Shown: positions 45,054 through 55,854 of the stretch, piece after piece
Position numbering within the stretch: the first letter of the stretch is position 1
Layout of the letters: every line of letters begins with the position of its first letter
Assembly: GCF_010183535.1 (NCBI RefSeq)
Contig: NC_071328.1
Span: forward strand, 3,720,001-3,784,000
Direction of reading: 5' to 3'
From: Caenorhabditis remanei
Lineage: Eukaryota > Nematoda > Chromadorea > Rhabditida > Rhabditidae
DNA: 64,000 nt
Notes under the pieces: generated by a model
Seen by the model: the letters and a program-made list of their open reading frames with translations, nothing else
What the model was told of the DNA's origin: nothing
Database searches by the model: none
Made by a program: the position numbers and the translations under genes

Positions 45054-47033
45054 TCATTTCCTCTTCTTATCCGCCCCAAACACATCTCCACCAACTGCCG
45101 CAAGTGTTTGGTAGTTTGGATCCATGGTTGCCGCTTTTTGGTTCTGAAAACCCTCAATTTTAAAACACTACCTGACTTCAGTAAAGCTCATATTAGCACG
45201 GCAAGCTTGTTACAACCGCGCTCTACCGAAATCTAAGAAAATAGTGTGCGAAATTGAGAAACGCAGAGAAAAAGAGATATTTTTCAAGGGCATTTCGGTG
45301 GAGCGCAGTTGTAAGAACAGTGCAAAGATAATAACAACCTTATTAGCCGGCTGAATAGGTCTTTTGACTCCGCCTCCTGTTCCCTTCTTATCCGCCCCAA
45401 ACACATCTCCACCAACTGCCGCAAGTGTCTGATAGTTCGGGTCCATAGTCGCCGCTTTCTTATTCCTGTCAGCCGGTTGGATTGGTTTTTTGACTCCGCC
45501 TCCTGCAACTCCGCCCCCTTGTTTCTCAAATACATTGTTATTAAGTCCCGCCAGTGTCTGATAATTCGGGTCCATGGTGGCAGCCTTCGCATTCCGATCA
45601 GCTGGAGCTATGGGACCTCCTCCACCATGCTTCTTCTCAAAAACACAATTATCCAGACCAGCCAGTGTCTGGTAATTTGGATCGTGAGTCGCTGCCTTCG
45701 CATTCTGATCTACTGGAGCTCCGCCTTCTTTCTTCGCGAACACATTATTATCCAGTCCTGCCAATGTTTGATAGTTCGGGTCTTGAGTTGCAGCCATTCC
45801 AGGTTTAGAGCCAGGAGGTGGTGGAGCAGGAGTTCCTCCTTTAGCCTCGAAGACATCGTTGTGGAGACCAGCAAGAGTTTGGTAATTTGGGTCATGGGTA
45901 GCTGAAGAAGAAGGATTAAGGACGTTTTGGAACCAGACGTTTGGAAACCGAGACGATTTTTTCATGGTTTCAGAATGTCCGATAACAAAGTTTTTAGTTT
46001 CAAACCGTCTCGGAGCCCATTGAGTAAAAATTGCGTCTCTTGAAGTTTTCACAAGTCAGATCAGAACAAATTAGTGTGATATTCGAATTCAGTTTGTCGA
46101 GACGGTTCAGAAAAGTACCCACAAGCCTAGGTTCACGGAAATTTTGGGTCTCGACTCGAAAACTACAGTAGTCTGCTCTCGGGTTACTGTAGTTTTCGTG
46201 ACGAGACCCAAGGTTGTCAGAACCTGGTCATGATTATACTTTTCTGAACCGTCTCAACGAGCTGAAAACGAATATAACAATTAAACATGTTTTAATCTTC
46301 ATTCAAAAAAAAAAGAAAAATCTCAAAACATCTCTTTCTGACAACTTTTTTGGACAAACTTTTCTTGACGAGTTATACATCGGGAGCTCAAAAATCTTTT
46401 TAAAAATTTTTTTGAAAATCAATAATTCGCTAGGGACTTCTCATACAAAAAATTGTCAACTACAAAAATAAAGTCCTAGATTTGATCTACAATTTGATCT
46501 ACAATTGAGCTTATATAACAATCAATAATAACGTGACACATCATCAAAGTTCACGTTTTAACGTTTTGGGAGGCGTAAGGTCCGCAACGAAAAGCTTTGA
46601 ATTTTTCCGAGTCGCGTTGCGTGCGCGTCGCGGTTCTTATATACTTAAAATGTACATTTGGCACCGTGCCAACCGTTTTGCGACGGAGCGCGCTGTGATT
46701 TTCCACTTAAGTTGTAATCTTCAAAATCATAAAAAAACGACCAGAAAATTTAAAACCTTACCAGCCATTACAGGTTGAGCCGGAGCCACTGGCGGAGTCG
46801 GAGCAACCGTGGGGCTCTTCCCTTCCTCTTCTGAGGTAGTTTTGGTTTTGGTGCCTTTTGTGCTTTTCTCAGAAACTACTAACTGCTTTCCGCTCTTTTT
46901 TTTCTTCTGGAATTAAAGTTTTGGGGAAATTCGGGAACCGGTAGAGCGCACTTACCTTAGCACACCCCTCAAATGCATGAATTGTGACCAAGAAAGTGAA
47001 GAAAACGTAGAAAATCGTGGACAGCAACAACAT
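45054..47033 (-). CDS. Secreted protein with six DPNYQTL repeats, 291 aa
   Basis: Four exons on the minus strand: 46956-47033 (ATG), 46762-46906, 45339-45901 and 45054-45143 (TGA); phases agree. A signal peptide (MLLLSTIFYVFFTFLVTIHA) is followed by a Lys-rich, then Thr/Pro-rich segment. Then come six units of the form AT-x-DPNYQTLAGLDNNVF, separated by Gly/Pro/Lys linkers (KKPIQPADRNKKA). The last two units (DPNYQTLAAVGGDVFGADKK) are identical in protein. They are split between the end of exon 3 and exon 4, indicating a recent exon duplication. The intron between them contains a GCGCTCTACCGAAA element. Probable extracellular matrix, cuticle-associated or secreted repeat protein. I know the DPNYQTL motif only as a nematode-type repeat and assign no function. 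Confidence 0.8.
45191..45328. repeat. GCGCTCTACCGAAA-type element, copy f (intronic)
   Basis: Starts TATTAGCACGGCAAGC and has arms TTACAACCGCGCTCTACCG and GGTGGAGCGCAGTTGTAAG. It fills most of the 195-bp intron between the duplicated DPNYQTL exons. Confidence 0.75.
46125..46255. repeat. Hairpin GGGTCTCG...CTACAGTA family
   Basis: TTGGGTCTCGACTCGAAAAC and its inverse GTTTTCGTGACGAGACCCAA around CTACAGTAGTC; intron copy of the 18.1-kb and 49.7-kb repeats. Confidence 0.6.
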
Positions 47034-47265
47034 TCTCTTTCTAAAAACTGAGACGTTTCGCAACCAGGACAGTCTAGAACCAAAGAAACTAACCGTACGA
47101 AATACAAATTCAGAATCTTCGAAATAAAAACTCAATAAAAAATAATGAGATTTACTGTACGGTCAGTACGTTTGCTAAAATTAAAAAATTGAGAAAAAAC
47201 GTGTGATTCAAGGTTTTTATTTTTATTTTTTCAAGTTGGTCAGACTTTTAAAAACCATAGAACCC

Positions 47266-47271
47266 TTTATT
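47266..47271 (-). terminator. Poly(A) signal for the ShK-type gene
   Basis: Minus-strand AATAAA 60 nt past the stop at 47331. Confidence 0.55.
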
Positions 47272-47605
47272 ATTATTATCGTCGTCGCTTTCCCATCGTG
47301 TCGGCTGCCTCAAATGTTTCTTTTCTCTCCTTAGCAAAGTTTACAAGTGGTTGCACAATACGCCATTCTTTCGGCTGTTGTGTAGAAGGTGTTGGTACAA
47401 AATCCGTTGGCCGCCCATGCCGAACATGCACTGCTCGAATCTGCGGCGTAGGAAGAGCAGGAGCCGGAAGAGCCGGAGGAGACGGTGGTGGAAGAGGAGG
47501 CGCATCGGCCACACGTGTATTGACAGTATTCCTGGAAGTGAGAAAGGATTCGCTGAGCATCGACTGTCAAGAGGGAATGGCGATATGGAGCTAGGTCAGT
47601 GTGGA

Positions 47606-47779
47606 GTTATTACCCATTCGCCGGTGGCTTGTGGGTCTCGTTGCGAAGTTTGGATTTACGGCGGCTCTCTACCGTACTTTACTCATAAAAAAGTTTTAAT
47701 ACCATGGTAGTCGCAACGAGACCCACTCCGCATCCCCGAACTTTGAGCGAGCAGTCAGCCTCCTGCGAATGGGTAATAT
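47606..47779. mobile_element. Foldback ATTACCCATTCG...CGAATGGGTAAT
   Basis: The ends are a 12-bp inverted repeat, with inner arms GTGGGTCTCGTTGCGA and TCGCAACGAGACCCAC. Lies in intron 2 of the ShK gene and truncates the neighbouring foldback. Confidence 0.7.
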
Positions 47780-48120
47780 TGGACATTGGAATGTCATTGG
47801 AAAGCTGAGAAATCGCTGATTCCAAATATATACTCAGTTTTTGCCTTAGAGCCCTGGTATTCGAGAAAAACAAGGTGTAAGTTCGGAATAATCACAAATG
47901 CTTACCTTTCTGTCAAGCGAAATTTTTTGAACTTTTTTGCATATTTTCGTGTTAAAAGGTTAATCATTCTCTATTTTTGCGAGCTTCAAACTTGTTCTTC
48001 TCGAATACAAGGCCTCGAGGGCAAAAACTGAATATATATTTGAAATCAGCGTTCCCTCAGCTTTCCAAGGAAATAGGTCATGTTCCATAACTGCAAACTG
48101 ACTCCATGACCTTCCCTAGT
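47780..48120. mobile_element. Truncated CTAGGGAAGGTC-family foldback
   Basis: The right end CATGACCTTCCCTAG and the inner AAGCTGAGAAATCGC and CAAGGCCTCGAGGGCAAAA match the element at 40652-41035. The outer left terminus is missing, where the ATTACCC element abuts it. Confidence 0.65.
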
Positions 48121-49026
48121 ACACTTACATTAACAAAATCTTGCATTCCAACCGTATTACAAATTGTGACGTCGTTTGCACAATCCACGACTGCGTCAAC
48201 ACAACCACCGGATCCACAAAGACCACACGCGGATGGACAATCCTGGGCGATGATGGTACGCCACGTGGCAGACAGACATTGAGCACTAGTGATGGTGGAG
48301 CAGTCGAGACGGGGGTCTGGGATAAGGGGCGTTAGTTATTTGTGAGTAAAATCAGAGTTCCATAGATTCAAACTTCACTAGAGCTAGAGAGCTGTGAAAC
48401 CATTTCAGACTAAAATTGAAATTCTTAAACTCTTTTTTTCAACCGTCGAAATTTTCCTATGGCTAAGCTTTTGACACACGGTCAGAACAAATGGCTGGCA
48501 AAAATGTCTATATCTTCCACTTTTCCAACCATGACTCGGCATACAGAAAGTTTTAGAAGCATTCTCTTTCAGATTCGGAATCTACGTACTCGAACGTATC
48601 ACGGGACAAATTCTTGAATCGTTTGGAATAGTATTCCAAGTGTCTGACTATAAACTAAAAGTCTCCAGTACCGTTCATTTGAGACCATTCTCAAATTTTG
48701 CAATATATCGCTTCCCCTACTCACAAGCAACATTAGCACAATCATAAGCCGCAGTCTCACAACAATAACCACAAGTGGCTGGACAATCAGCAATCGCCGC
48801 CGTCTTCATATCCTGAACGATAGCTGCTGGAGTGGCTGTCGCAGTTGTATAACATGTCAGAGGACGTCCATTATCTGTTCCAAATTGTGGCAGTGGAGGT
48901 GTAGACAAAAGCGGTTCCGTTGTACGTGGTGCAGTTGAGATCCGAGCCAACTGCCGCGTCGACGTGGAATTGGAATTCTGGAGAAAGCCACGTGGCGAGA
49001 AGGACGGAGAGGATGAGAGAAAACAT

Positions 49027-51685
49027 TGAGGGACGCCGAGTGAAGTGAAGAATCTAGAGGTGAGGAGGAGATTTATATAGGAGAGAAATTGGAACTGATA
49101 TTTCTAATGATTCATCGTTGTTTCAGTGATTCTTGATGCTCTCAGATCAACTATTCACTTTTATTTGTTCAGATGTCAGAACGAGTGTGTTAATATGATC
49201 AATTACAAATTTTGTTTGTTGAGAGAATACTGTAGTTATTAGGAGAAGGAAATGGCGCCGAAGGTGCGCCGGCCCATTCTCAAATTCTCAAGAATAGCGA
49301 ACTTTCAACCCTGAAATCGCTCAAAATTCCAAAGTGGTCAGTGTATTTTGATCTCGAGACACCAAAAAATTAAAATGTTTGGGGTGAAATTGCTCAAAAA
49401 TTCATTAAATTGCACTCAAAAATGAGATTATCAAAACCAAAAAGAGTTTCACGGATGAAATTGGAAAAAAAACGGGAAAATGACAGAAAATCGGTATTTC
49501 AACACGAAAAATTGGATTTTCCGGATGAAAATTGTAGACACTTTTGTTAAAATGGAAAAATCGACATTTTCAGCTGAGGAAGAATTCCCAGGATGAAAGT
49601 CGAAATTACATGTTCAGACACTTTTGGATCGAAAGAAGATTTCGCAATTGCGAGGACGATAACTACAGTAACCCAAAATTGGAAAACTACAAAAAGGACC
49701 GTATCTCATCTAGACTTGCTCCAAAGAAAAAGTGAAACAGCGAAACAAAGACTTTTAAAATCAGCATGTTCCAGCTCTCAGAAAAGTAAAACCATGAAAT
49801 GTTTTCAAAAAATTCTGGTCCCACCACGAATACTACAGTAAGCCAAGCTGAACGATCTTGACGCGACCACAAAGTCCGATCTACAAGCCAGAGCAAGATT
49901 GCCGGAAGTAAACTCCGTATCCGGAATTAGAGATTCCCATTAAAGGGAGACAACGGTATTCCAAAAATTGAAATTTTCGATATCAGAATTTTGGGGAAAA
50001 GAGAAAAGCCTCTTGGAGCCAGCTTTGAAAATTGGTCTAGAACGAGTTATGAGACATCAAAGTGTCGAATCTCGCAGGTTGCTAGCTGATGGATGAAATC
50101 TAGACCATCTCCAATGTTCAGCCATAACAATCTGAGATCAGGAGCTCGCTGATGCTCACGATTTCACCAAATTGATCTCTCCGTCTTGGGCGGTCAGTTC
50201 TTCCACTGGCAGCCGTTAAGAACCATCGATGCCAAATGATCATCTGTAAGGACGAAGGAAGTGAAGAATGATCGAGAGATGACGGTTTCTGAGTCGAGAG
50301 ACCGCCAAGCTCCGCCGTTATGAGCGTTTATGGGGGATTCTAGGATCCATCCTGGAGCTTGTAGCTTCTACCGCAGACACTCTGGCTCCCAAGCCGTCGG
50401 TACCAGATGTCGTTGCTTTATCAGTGGACTTTCGAGGTATGTAGGGTGCGGAGCAACTGAGAGACTACGGTTTCTGTCTGATTTCCCCTTCCTTATATGC
50501 ACAGAAAAGTAGGGCAGATCCTTATCGGAAGGTCACAGACACGTTTCATGAAGTTCAAGAAATTCTTCTTTTTTTCATTTCTTATTTTTAGTAGGTTTTG
50601 AGGAATCTGGTGAGAATTCCAAATGCCCAAGGTGATTCTGGTTGTTTCTGGCAGAATATATAGCTTTAACTTTGTCTCTTAATATACTGTACTTTTCCAG
50701 AGTCTTCTTCTTAAAGTTCAGAAATGATGACTTTGATGAGAAGGCAGATGTGGAGCTGAGTAGGATCTTATCATTGACAACAGAAGTTTATTGAGATTTT
50801 GTGTTACTTCTTTTCTTTAATCAGGGAATCCGGAATCACACTAAATCAGAGGAAAATATACATTTTGTTTCGGAGAAACCGCACTAATTGAAATTTCTTC
50901 AGTTTTCATTCGTTCTTTTTTCAGGATACAACAACATTCTCATAATTCGGCTGCCGCATACTGTAGAATTGTTGTCTTGCTCACGATTCCTTGTGATTTA
51001 TGCTGAATTCTATTCTTTTCTGTGTTTTCAAATAGAAACAATTCGAAATTTCAACCCATAACTATTCTCGCCAGGAGTCAAAAATGTGCACAATTTTTTC
51101 ACAAACTTTATGAAAAACTCCTATGTACGCTTGAATTTTTATCGATATTTTAAAAAATTGTCGAAAATTCGACACCAAATCAACACTTCAAATTTTTGTA
51201 CAGATACGCGTCCCGTTGCAAGTCCGCTGCCGAATGTCATATGATACCAGCCATGTAAAATAAGAAATTCGCAGGAATTTCAACCCGTAATTATTCTCGC
51301 TCTTGACCCATGAAACCACAAGATCCTCCAAACAAAAGTAGGCGTGTCGGTGGGATTAGCGTGGGCTCCATGGCAACGAATGAGAATCATCTTCACGCTT
51401 TTTGAGATTACTCGTGCCTGATCACGTGACTTCTTCAGAAGCTATTCGTTTCGCTTCGTCTCGCTTCAGAGGGGATCGATACAGAATTCTCTTTCTCACC
51501 TGAGCAGGTGGTCATCTGCTCTCTAATTAGCCTTCTCCCCTCCACAACCAACGCCAATTATACGATTAGTTCTCCGTTTCCATGCCTCTCCTTTCCAATC
51601 TCTCCGCCAGATGCTTATGACAATTCTCTATTTTTCTCTTTTACTCCTCTCGATCTCTCCAATTTAAAAAAGAATTACAGAAACC
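49027..51685. other. 2.7-kb region without a recognised gene
   Basis: 49071-49080 is the TATA box for the ShK gene. 49250-49560 resembles decayed repeats. 49650-49860 has CTACAGTAACCC/CTACAGTAAGCC repeats. 49900-50520 is less A/T-rich, non-repetitive and lacks a usable reading frame. 50530-51100 and 51200-51680 are A/T-rich, with a C/T-rich leader before the next gene. TTCAACCC(A/G)TAA(C/T)TATTCTCGC occurs twice (51052, 51281). Confidence 0.5.
49071..49080 (-). promoter_or_regulatory. TATA box of the ShK-type gene
   Basis: CTATATAAAT on the minus strand, about 50 nt upstream of the ATG at 49026 in a C/T-rich context. Its presence also supports that ATG as the real start, against the open frame that begins downstream. 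Confidence 0.65.
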
Positions 51686-51943
51686 ATGCACAACGTGTCC
51701 AAAATCCAACGACAGATCGAACGAAGCGAGAGGAGAGCTGAGCACTACGCGGAGTTATTCCGGATTCAGGAGAGGAATCATGGTCAGAAAATGAAGGAAA
51801 TGGAGGATAAATTGGAAGAAAAAACCAAGGAAAATGAGAAGTTACAAGAGGAAAACGATCGATTGAAGGTGGAGTTGGAGAAGGAAAAGATGAAGAGAAG
51901 CAAGCAGGAGAGGGCTGATGACGAGTGGGAGGTGCTGAAATAA
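51686..51943 (+). CDS. Small coiled-coil protein, 85 aa
   Basis: Single exon. ATTACAG lies 4 nt before the ATG, like a trans-splice acceptor. The protein (MHNVSKIQRQIERSERRAEH... ending DDEWEVLK) is one uninterrupted basic/acidic coiled coil from about residue 5 to 75, with Glu/Lys heptads such as KLEEKTKENEKLQEENDRL. AATAAA-like AAAATAAATT lies at 51990. No homologue recognised beyond generic coils. It is on the opposite strand and far from the cluster at 1.6-19 kb. Confidence 0.75.
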   Translation: MHNVSKIQRQIERSERRAEHYAELFRIQERNHGQKMKEMEDKLEEKTKENEKLQEENDRLKVELEKEKMKRSKQERADDEWEVLK

Positions 51944-52338
51944 GTCTATTATAATCTTAATTTTACAATTATGATCTCTGAAATTCTAAAATAAATTTGC
52001 ATTTTTCTTTCTGAAAATCATGTATCACTTACGTTGCAACATCGGAAAATCCATTCTTCTGAATTATGAATTGGAAGAAGCTCATAAAAAATTGAAAATC
52101 ATAAGAGTACGATATCCCTATCAAGAAACCTATAATATCCAATTCTTCTTTTTTTCGAAATATAAGAGAAAATACACGAAAACATTGGTAAAAGAAGATA
52201 AGACGAGATCAAAGTAAGCAAAAAATGAATTGAAAAAGATCGTGACTAGTGAACTAGGTTGACAAGAAAGAGAAAAAATATACAAAAAATCATAATTTAA
52301 TACACTTTTTAAGGGGTAAAACTTGGATAATTTATCAA
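51944..52338. other. Convergent 3' region
   Basis: A/T-rich, between the small coiled-coil gene and the 3' end of lem-3. A 65-codon open frame at 52020 has no supporting features. Confidence 0.5.
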
Positions 52339-55300
52339 TTATTTCGGTGTTTTTGGTGTCCGTGCACCAGCGGCGCCACGACGATTCGTCACATATGGAT
52401 AGAGGCTGTCGGGCAGATTGTCTTCGGTGATGAGACGGATTCCTTCGATTTTTAATGTAGAGTGGGCTCTGGAAATATAATTTTTTCACATTTTCGAGTG
52501 AAAAATTGTCAAGAATTCCTATTAGCAGCCTACCACTCTTACAACTGTGCCCCACTGCGAACGAAAGAGTATCGGCGAGAGAGGCAGAGTTTTTTCCCGC
52601 GCCGACACAGATTTTTACAAATTTTGACTTATTTTTGCTATTTTTCAAATGTTTTTTGTAAATTATTAAAAAGTAGCGAAAATAGGTCGAAAATTTTGAA
52701 AACCTGTTTCGCGCCACAAAAACACAAAAACTCTGCGTCTCTCGCTGATACTCTCTCGTTTGCGGCGGAGCGCAATTGTAAGAAAAGTGCTATGCTAATA
52801 AGTACAGAATATTCCTTACCTATCAAGCAACAAGGTTCCAAACTCCGCTTTAGTGATAGAATCCCATGATTTCGTTGTTCCATGGAATTCACCTCCCTGT
52901 AAAAATCAATGAAAAAAATACAGAATGTCTATCAAAAATTACCTTCTTATTCTTCAAATTAATCAATTTAATCGCCTCAATAATGCTGGCTTCTCTCACA
53001 AACGCCTCCTCATCCGACACTCCGTGCGCTGAAAAGTTATATGAACAAATTTCTTGTTTTCTTCGAAAACTTACAAATTTCATGTCTCGGAATCCCAAAT
53101 CCAAGTGTCCACAACTCATCGATCGTCTGCAATTTCTCGCACGTTTTCAGCTTATTCGATTGCTCTCTTCTCTCATTTCGTGCATCGATGAAATGAGCCA
53201 ACGGTCGATTCTTCGATCCCTTCCCAACATAGAACACAGATCGAACAAATCTCTCGAACGTCACCGTTTCTATATTATTTCCCAGAATCCGTGGATCCAT
53301 GAGGAGATAACAGAAGGCGTTGTATCCGAATCCGTTTCCACTGAATTCCTTTCGAACGGTTTCGTCGGATTTACGTGCTCGGGAAGCGAAGTCAGCGGGG
53401 AGGAAGCCATTTCGAAGGACCAGTTCCAGTTGTGGTGAGTTTCTCTGAAAATTTAAATTATTTTCAGGTGGAACTGGGAATTCAATTTTCAAATATTAGC
53501 TCAGCAGAGTTCTTAAAACTGCGCTCCACCGAAATGCCCTTGAAAAATGTAAATTTTTCTCTGAGTCTCTCAATTTCGAGCACAATTTTCTTCGATTTCG
53601 GTAGAGCGCGGTTGTAAGAAGCGTGCCGTGCTAATATACAGTTTTTGAATATTGCGAAAGTTTACTGATCCCTGTGCCGAAAAGTGATTGTTTTTCGAGT
53701 AGAATTCTAGTAAAAAGTTTCATTTTTTATATATGAAAATGAATAATTTCTCTTTCTCTCATAACTTACACACGTGGTAACATCAGCGTCCGGCGAATAT
53801 CCACGACTCGAAATCTTCCGCCTCTCAATTAACAACTTCTTCTCGTACAATCTTCTAGTTCTGGAATCCAACGGTCCAGCTGGTGAGATTCCAAACTTTC
53901 TCAGTTCACACTTCAATTCTCCGTCACGAAGTCGGCGAATCTTTCGAATTTCTCCGTCATCCACTGTAGTAGGCGTCAGAACTTCAATGTCATCGTCACC
54001 TGAGTCATTTGTAGGCGTCTTTGCTGATTTCTTCGCTGGTTTCGGTGTAATTTTCAACTTTTCTAAATCATTTCCAAGTAGATCAATAGAATCATCATCA
54101 GCTGTGAAGTATGCCGTTGTGTTGGCTGGGCTCTTGCTTCGCGACTTCATATTTCTCGGAGTTTTCACTTCTTTTAGTTCGGGAGTTGGCGAGAGAGGCG
54201 GTGCAGATGGAGCAGGTCTCAACCCAGCATTTCTTGCTCTTGCGGTGTTATAATACGCCATTGGATTCGGTTTTGGCATTGCAACCAACTGGTTTTCCTG
54301 ACTTTTCGATCGTTTCGGACGGCCTTGTGGTGTTCTCGGATTCAGAGTTGCTTCAGGAGTCTTTGATCTTCCCGCCACTATTCCTTTCTTCACTGGCGAC
54401 CTTCTTGTTCTTCTATCCTCCTCCTTTATATCTCTTCTATCTGGAATTTTCGGTAGATCTGAAACAGACATCGACCGTTTCGCAGAGAACACTGGTTTCC
54501 TTGCAGCACTTCGACTCGGTGTAGTTACAGTTCGAAGCCCTTCAGAAGTCATCACAACATCTTGCAACGTCGCCGTGCTATTCGATCGACTTCTCCGTAA
54601 TGCGTGGAATGTCGCTCGAATCTTTTTCTTCGCATGTCGATATGATTTAGTTATAGCATTGCCTCGATTGAAAGAGATTGATGCTGCATCGGCGAGAGCT
54701 GTTGGGTGAATGGGAGCGAGATCTTGATCTTGGTTTTGGTGGCGAACGATGAAGAATGTGTCGTTTCGGGTGTGGCAAGCGAAGAAACGACGGAAGAAAC
54801 CGAGACGTTGCTGGCCGTTTGTCTTCTTGTATCGACGAAGAAACCTGGAATTTCAGTTCTTGGTTTTTAGTTCTAATAAGTAACAGTACACGATTTCCTA
54901 CACTGCGAAAAAGAAATTTAATTCAATTCTTCTATCTTTTGTACTGAAAATGCAGTATTTTTAGGTTTTCAGGCGTCGCAATGAATGAAAAAAGGTCTCA
55001 TCCATCAGAATTGTGTATAATTAAATTCTCAATCGAATGAGCCAAAAAACGGGAATTTCGGTAAAAAATTGACTATTTTGATACAGAAAAACCGATTTTT
55101 AGAAAAATGAGAATTTCTGAGAATTTTACAAGTTTCAGAGCATCCTCAAGTATATTATGTGAAATTTTCGTTAGAAACAGTTTTCTGTCAAAATAGTTAT
55201 ACACATTTTCTCTGAAAATCGGTTTTTCTGTATCAAAATAGTCAATTTTTTAACCAAAATTCCCGTTTTTTTGGTCATTCGATAGAGAATTTATTTTACA

Positions 55301-55854
55301 CAATTCTGATGATTGGGACACTTTTTTCATGCGACGTCTGAAAATCTGAAAATAGCGCATTTTCAGTACAAAAAGTAAAATAATTGAATTAAAACGTGAA
55401 AAAATCCGCTTCGAGTGGGAGACCGTGCAGTAAATGATTCTAGCTGAAAGCCATTATATTGAAAACACGAGATTTATCTTACCTCAACGTATTTCCCTTC
55501 GCAATACTATACGCCGTTCTACCCAGTTTGTCTGCACTCATCGGATCAGCTCCGAACGTCAAAAAGAGCTGAGCCATCGCCACATTATCATGAACGCAAG
55601 CATAGTGAAGAGGTGTCGCGCCTTCCCGATCAATGGCGTTTACATTTGCACCGCGTTCTGAAAAGAAAATTTCAGCTCATTTTTCGAGCAGTTTACTCAC
55701 CTAATAAAGCTCTTGCGGCGTCAACTGAAGTCGTCGACGAACTTGAAGCCAAGAAATGAAGAGTTTCTTTCTTTGGACGTTGCTTCCCTGAAGTGGGAGT
55801 GGTTGGTGGCATACGATTGCGAGGTGTTGTTGTGATCGCGCCGTTTGGAGGCAT
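52339..55854 (-). CDS. lem-3: Ankyrin-LEM-GIY-YIG DNA nuclease (ANKLE1 orthologue)
   Basis: Seven exons: 55701-55854 (ATG), 55483-55657, 53770-54844, 53075-53444, 52943-53028, 52820-52896 and 52339-52468 (TAA); 688 aa, all in phase. Ankyrin repeats at about residues 52-108 (GANVNAIDREGATPLHYACV). A long basic Ser/Pro linker is followed by a LEM domain at about 407-450 (RLRDGELKCELRKFGISPAG). The C-terminus is a GIY-YIG nuclease fold (FCYLLMDPR ... SVFYVGKGSKNRPLAHF). ANKLE1/LEM-3 nucleases cut branched DNA and, in the worm, resolve chromatin bridges at the midbody; that is known biology of the family. Tyr540 and Gly542 of YVG correspond, as I recall, to catalytic residues numbered 16 higher in the literature. 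A CAG acceptor immediately before this ATG also hints at an upstream coding exon. Introns carry three foldbacks. Confidence 0.9.
52535..52792. mobile_element. Foldback with ACAACTGYGCYCC ends in lem-3 last intron
   Basis: Left TTACAACTGTGCCCCACTGC and right GCGGCGGAGCGCAATTGTAA. Inner arms GAGAGTATCGGCGAGAGAGG / CTCTCGCTGATACTCTC and TTTGTGGCGCG. Its termini resemble the GCGCTCTACCGAAA family but the interior differs. Confidence 0.7.
53494..53636. mobile_element. GCGCTCTACCGAAA-type element, copy g (lem-3 intron)
   Basis: Complete ends TATTAGCTCAGC and GCCGTGCTAATA. Arms AAACTGCGCTCCACCGAAA and TTTCGGTAGAGCGCGGTT. The intron spans 53445-53769. Confidence 0.75.
54890..55435. mobile_element. 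Foldback in lem-3 intron 2
   Basis: Arms ATACAGAAAAACCGATTTT and GAAAATCGGTTTTTCTGTAT face each other at about 55080 and 55225, extending outwards through AATTGACTATTTTGAT and GCATTTTCAGTACAAAA. A one-armed relative is at 14640-14885. Confidence 0.7.

Larger units (their letters stand above)
47331..49026 (-). pseudogene. ShK-type cysteine-rich secreted protein gene with exon-1 frameshift
   Basis: Exons 48725-49026, 48129-48316 and 47331-47531 (TAA); exons 2 and 3 join in phase. Exon 1 opens with a signal peptide (MFSLILSVLLATWLS) and the family-like DLNCTTYNGTAFVYTSTAT, then hits TAA at 48871-48873. The rest of exon 1 (NGRPLTCYTTATATPAAIVQ ... DCPATCGYCCETAAYDC) continues in the next frame, giving a total of 691 coding bases, one more than a multiple of three. 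Downstream are further six-Cys ShK-like units (CPSACGLCGSGGCVDAVVDC; EYCQYTCGRC; MAYCATTCKLC). No GT-AG pair in exon 1 repairs the frame. A good TATA box and poly(A) signal remain, so this is either a young pseudogene, a strain variant or a sequence error. ShK domains are common in secreted nematode proteins, including channel-blocking peptides and putative immune effectors. Confidence 0.65.

Noticed and set aside
45477..45905. Plus-strand open frames of 84-142 codons
   Set aside because: Antisense of the DPNYQTL repeat exon; no splice logic or start context.
48725..48950. Alternative start for the ShK gene in the second frame
   Set aside because: The frame has no ATG near its beginning and would lack a signal peptide, while the TATA box and signal peptide point to 49026.
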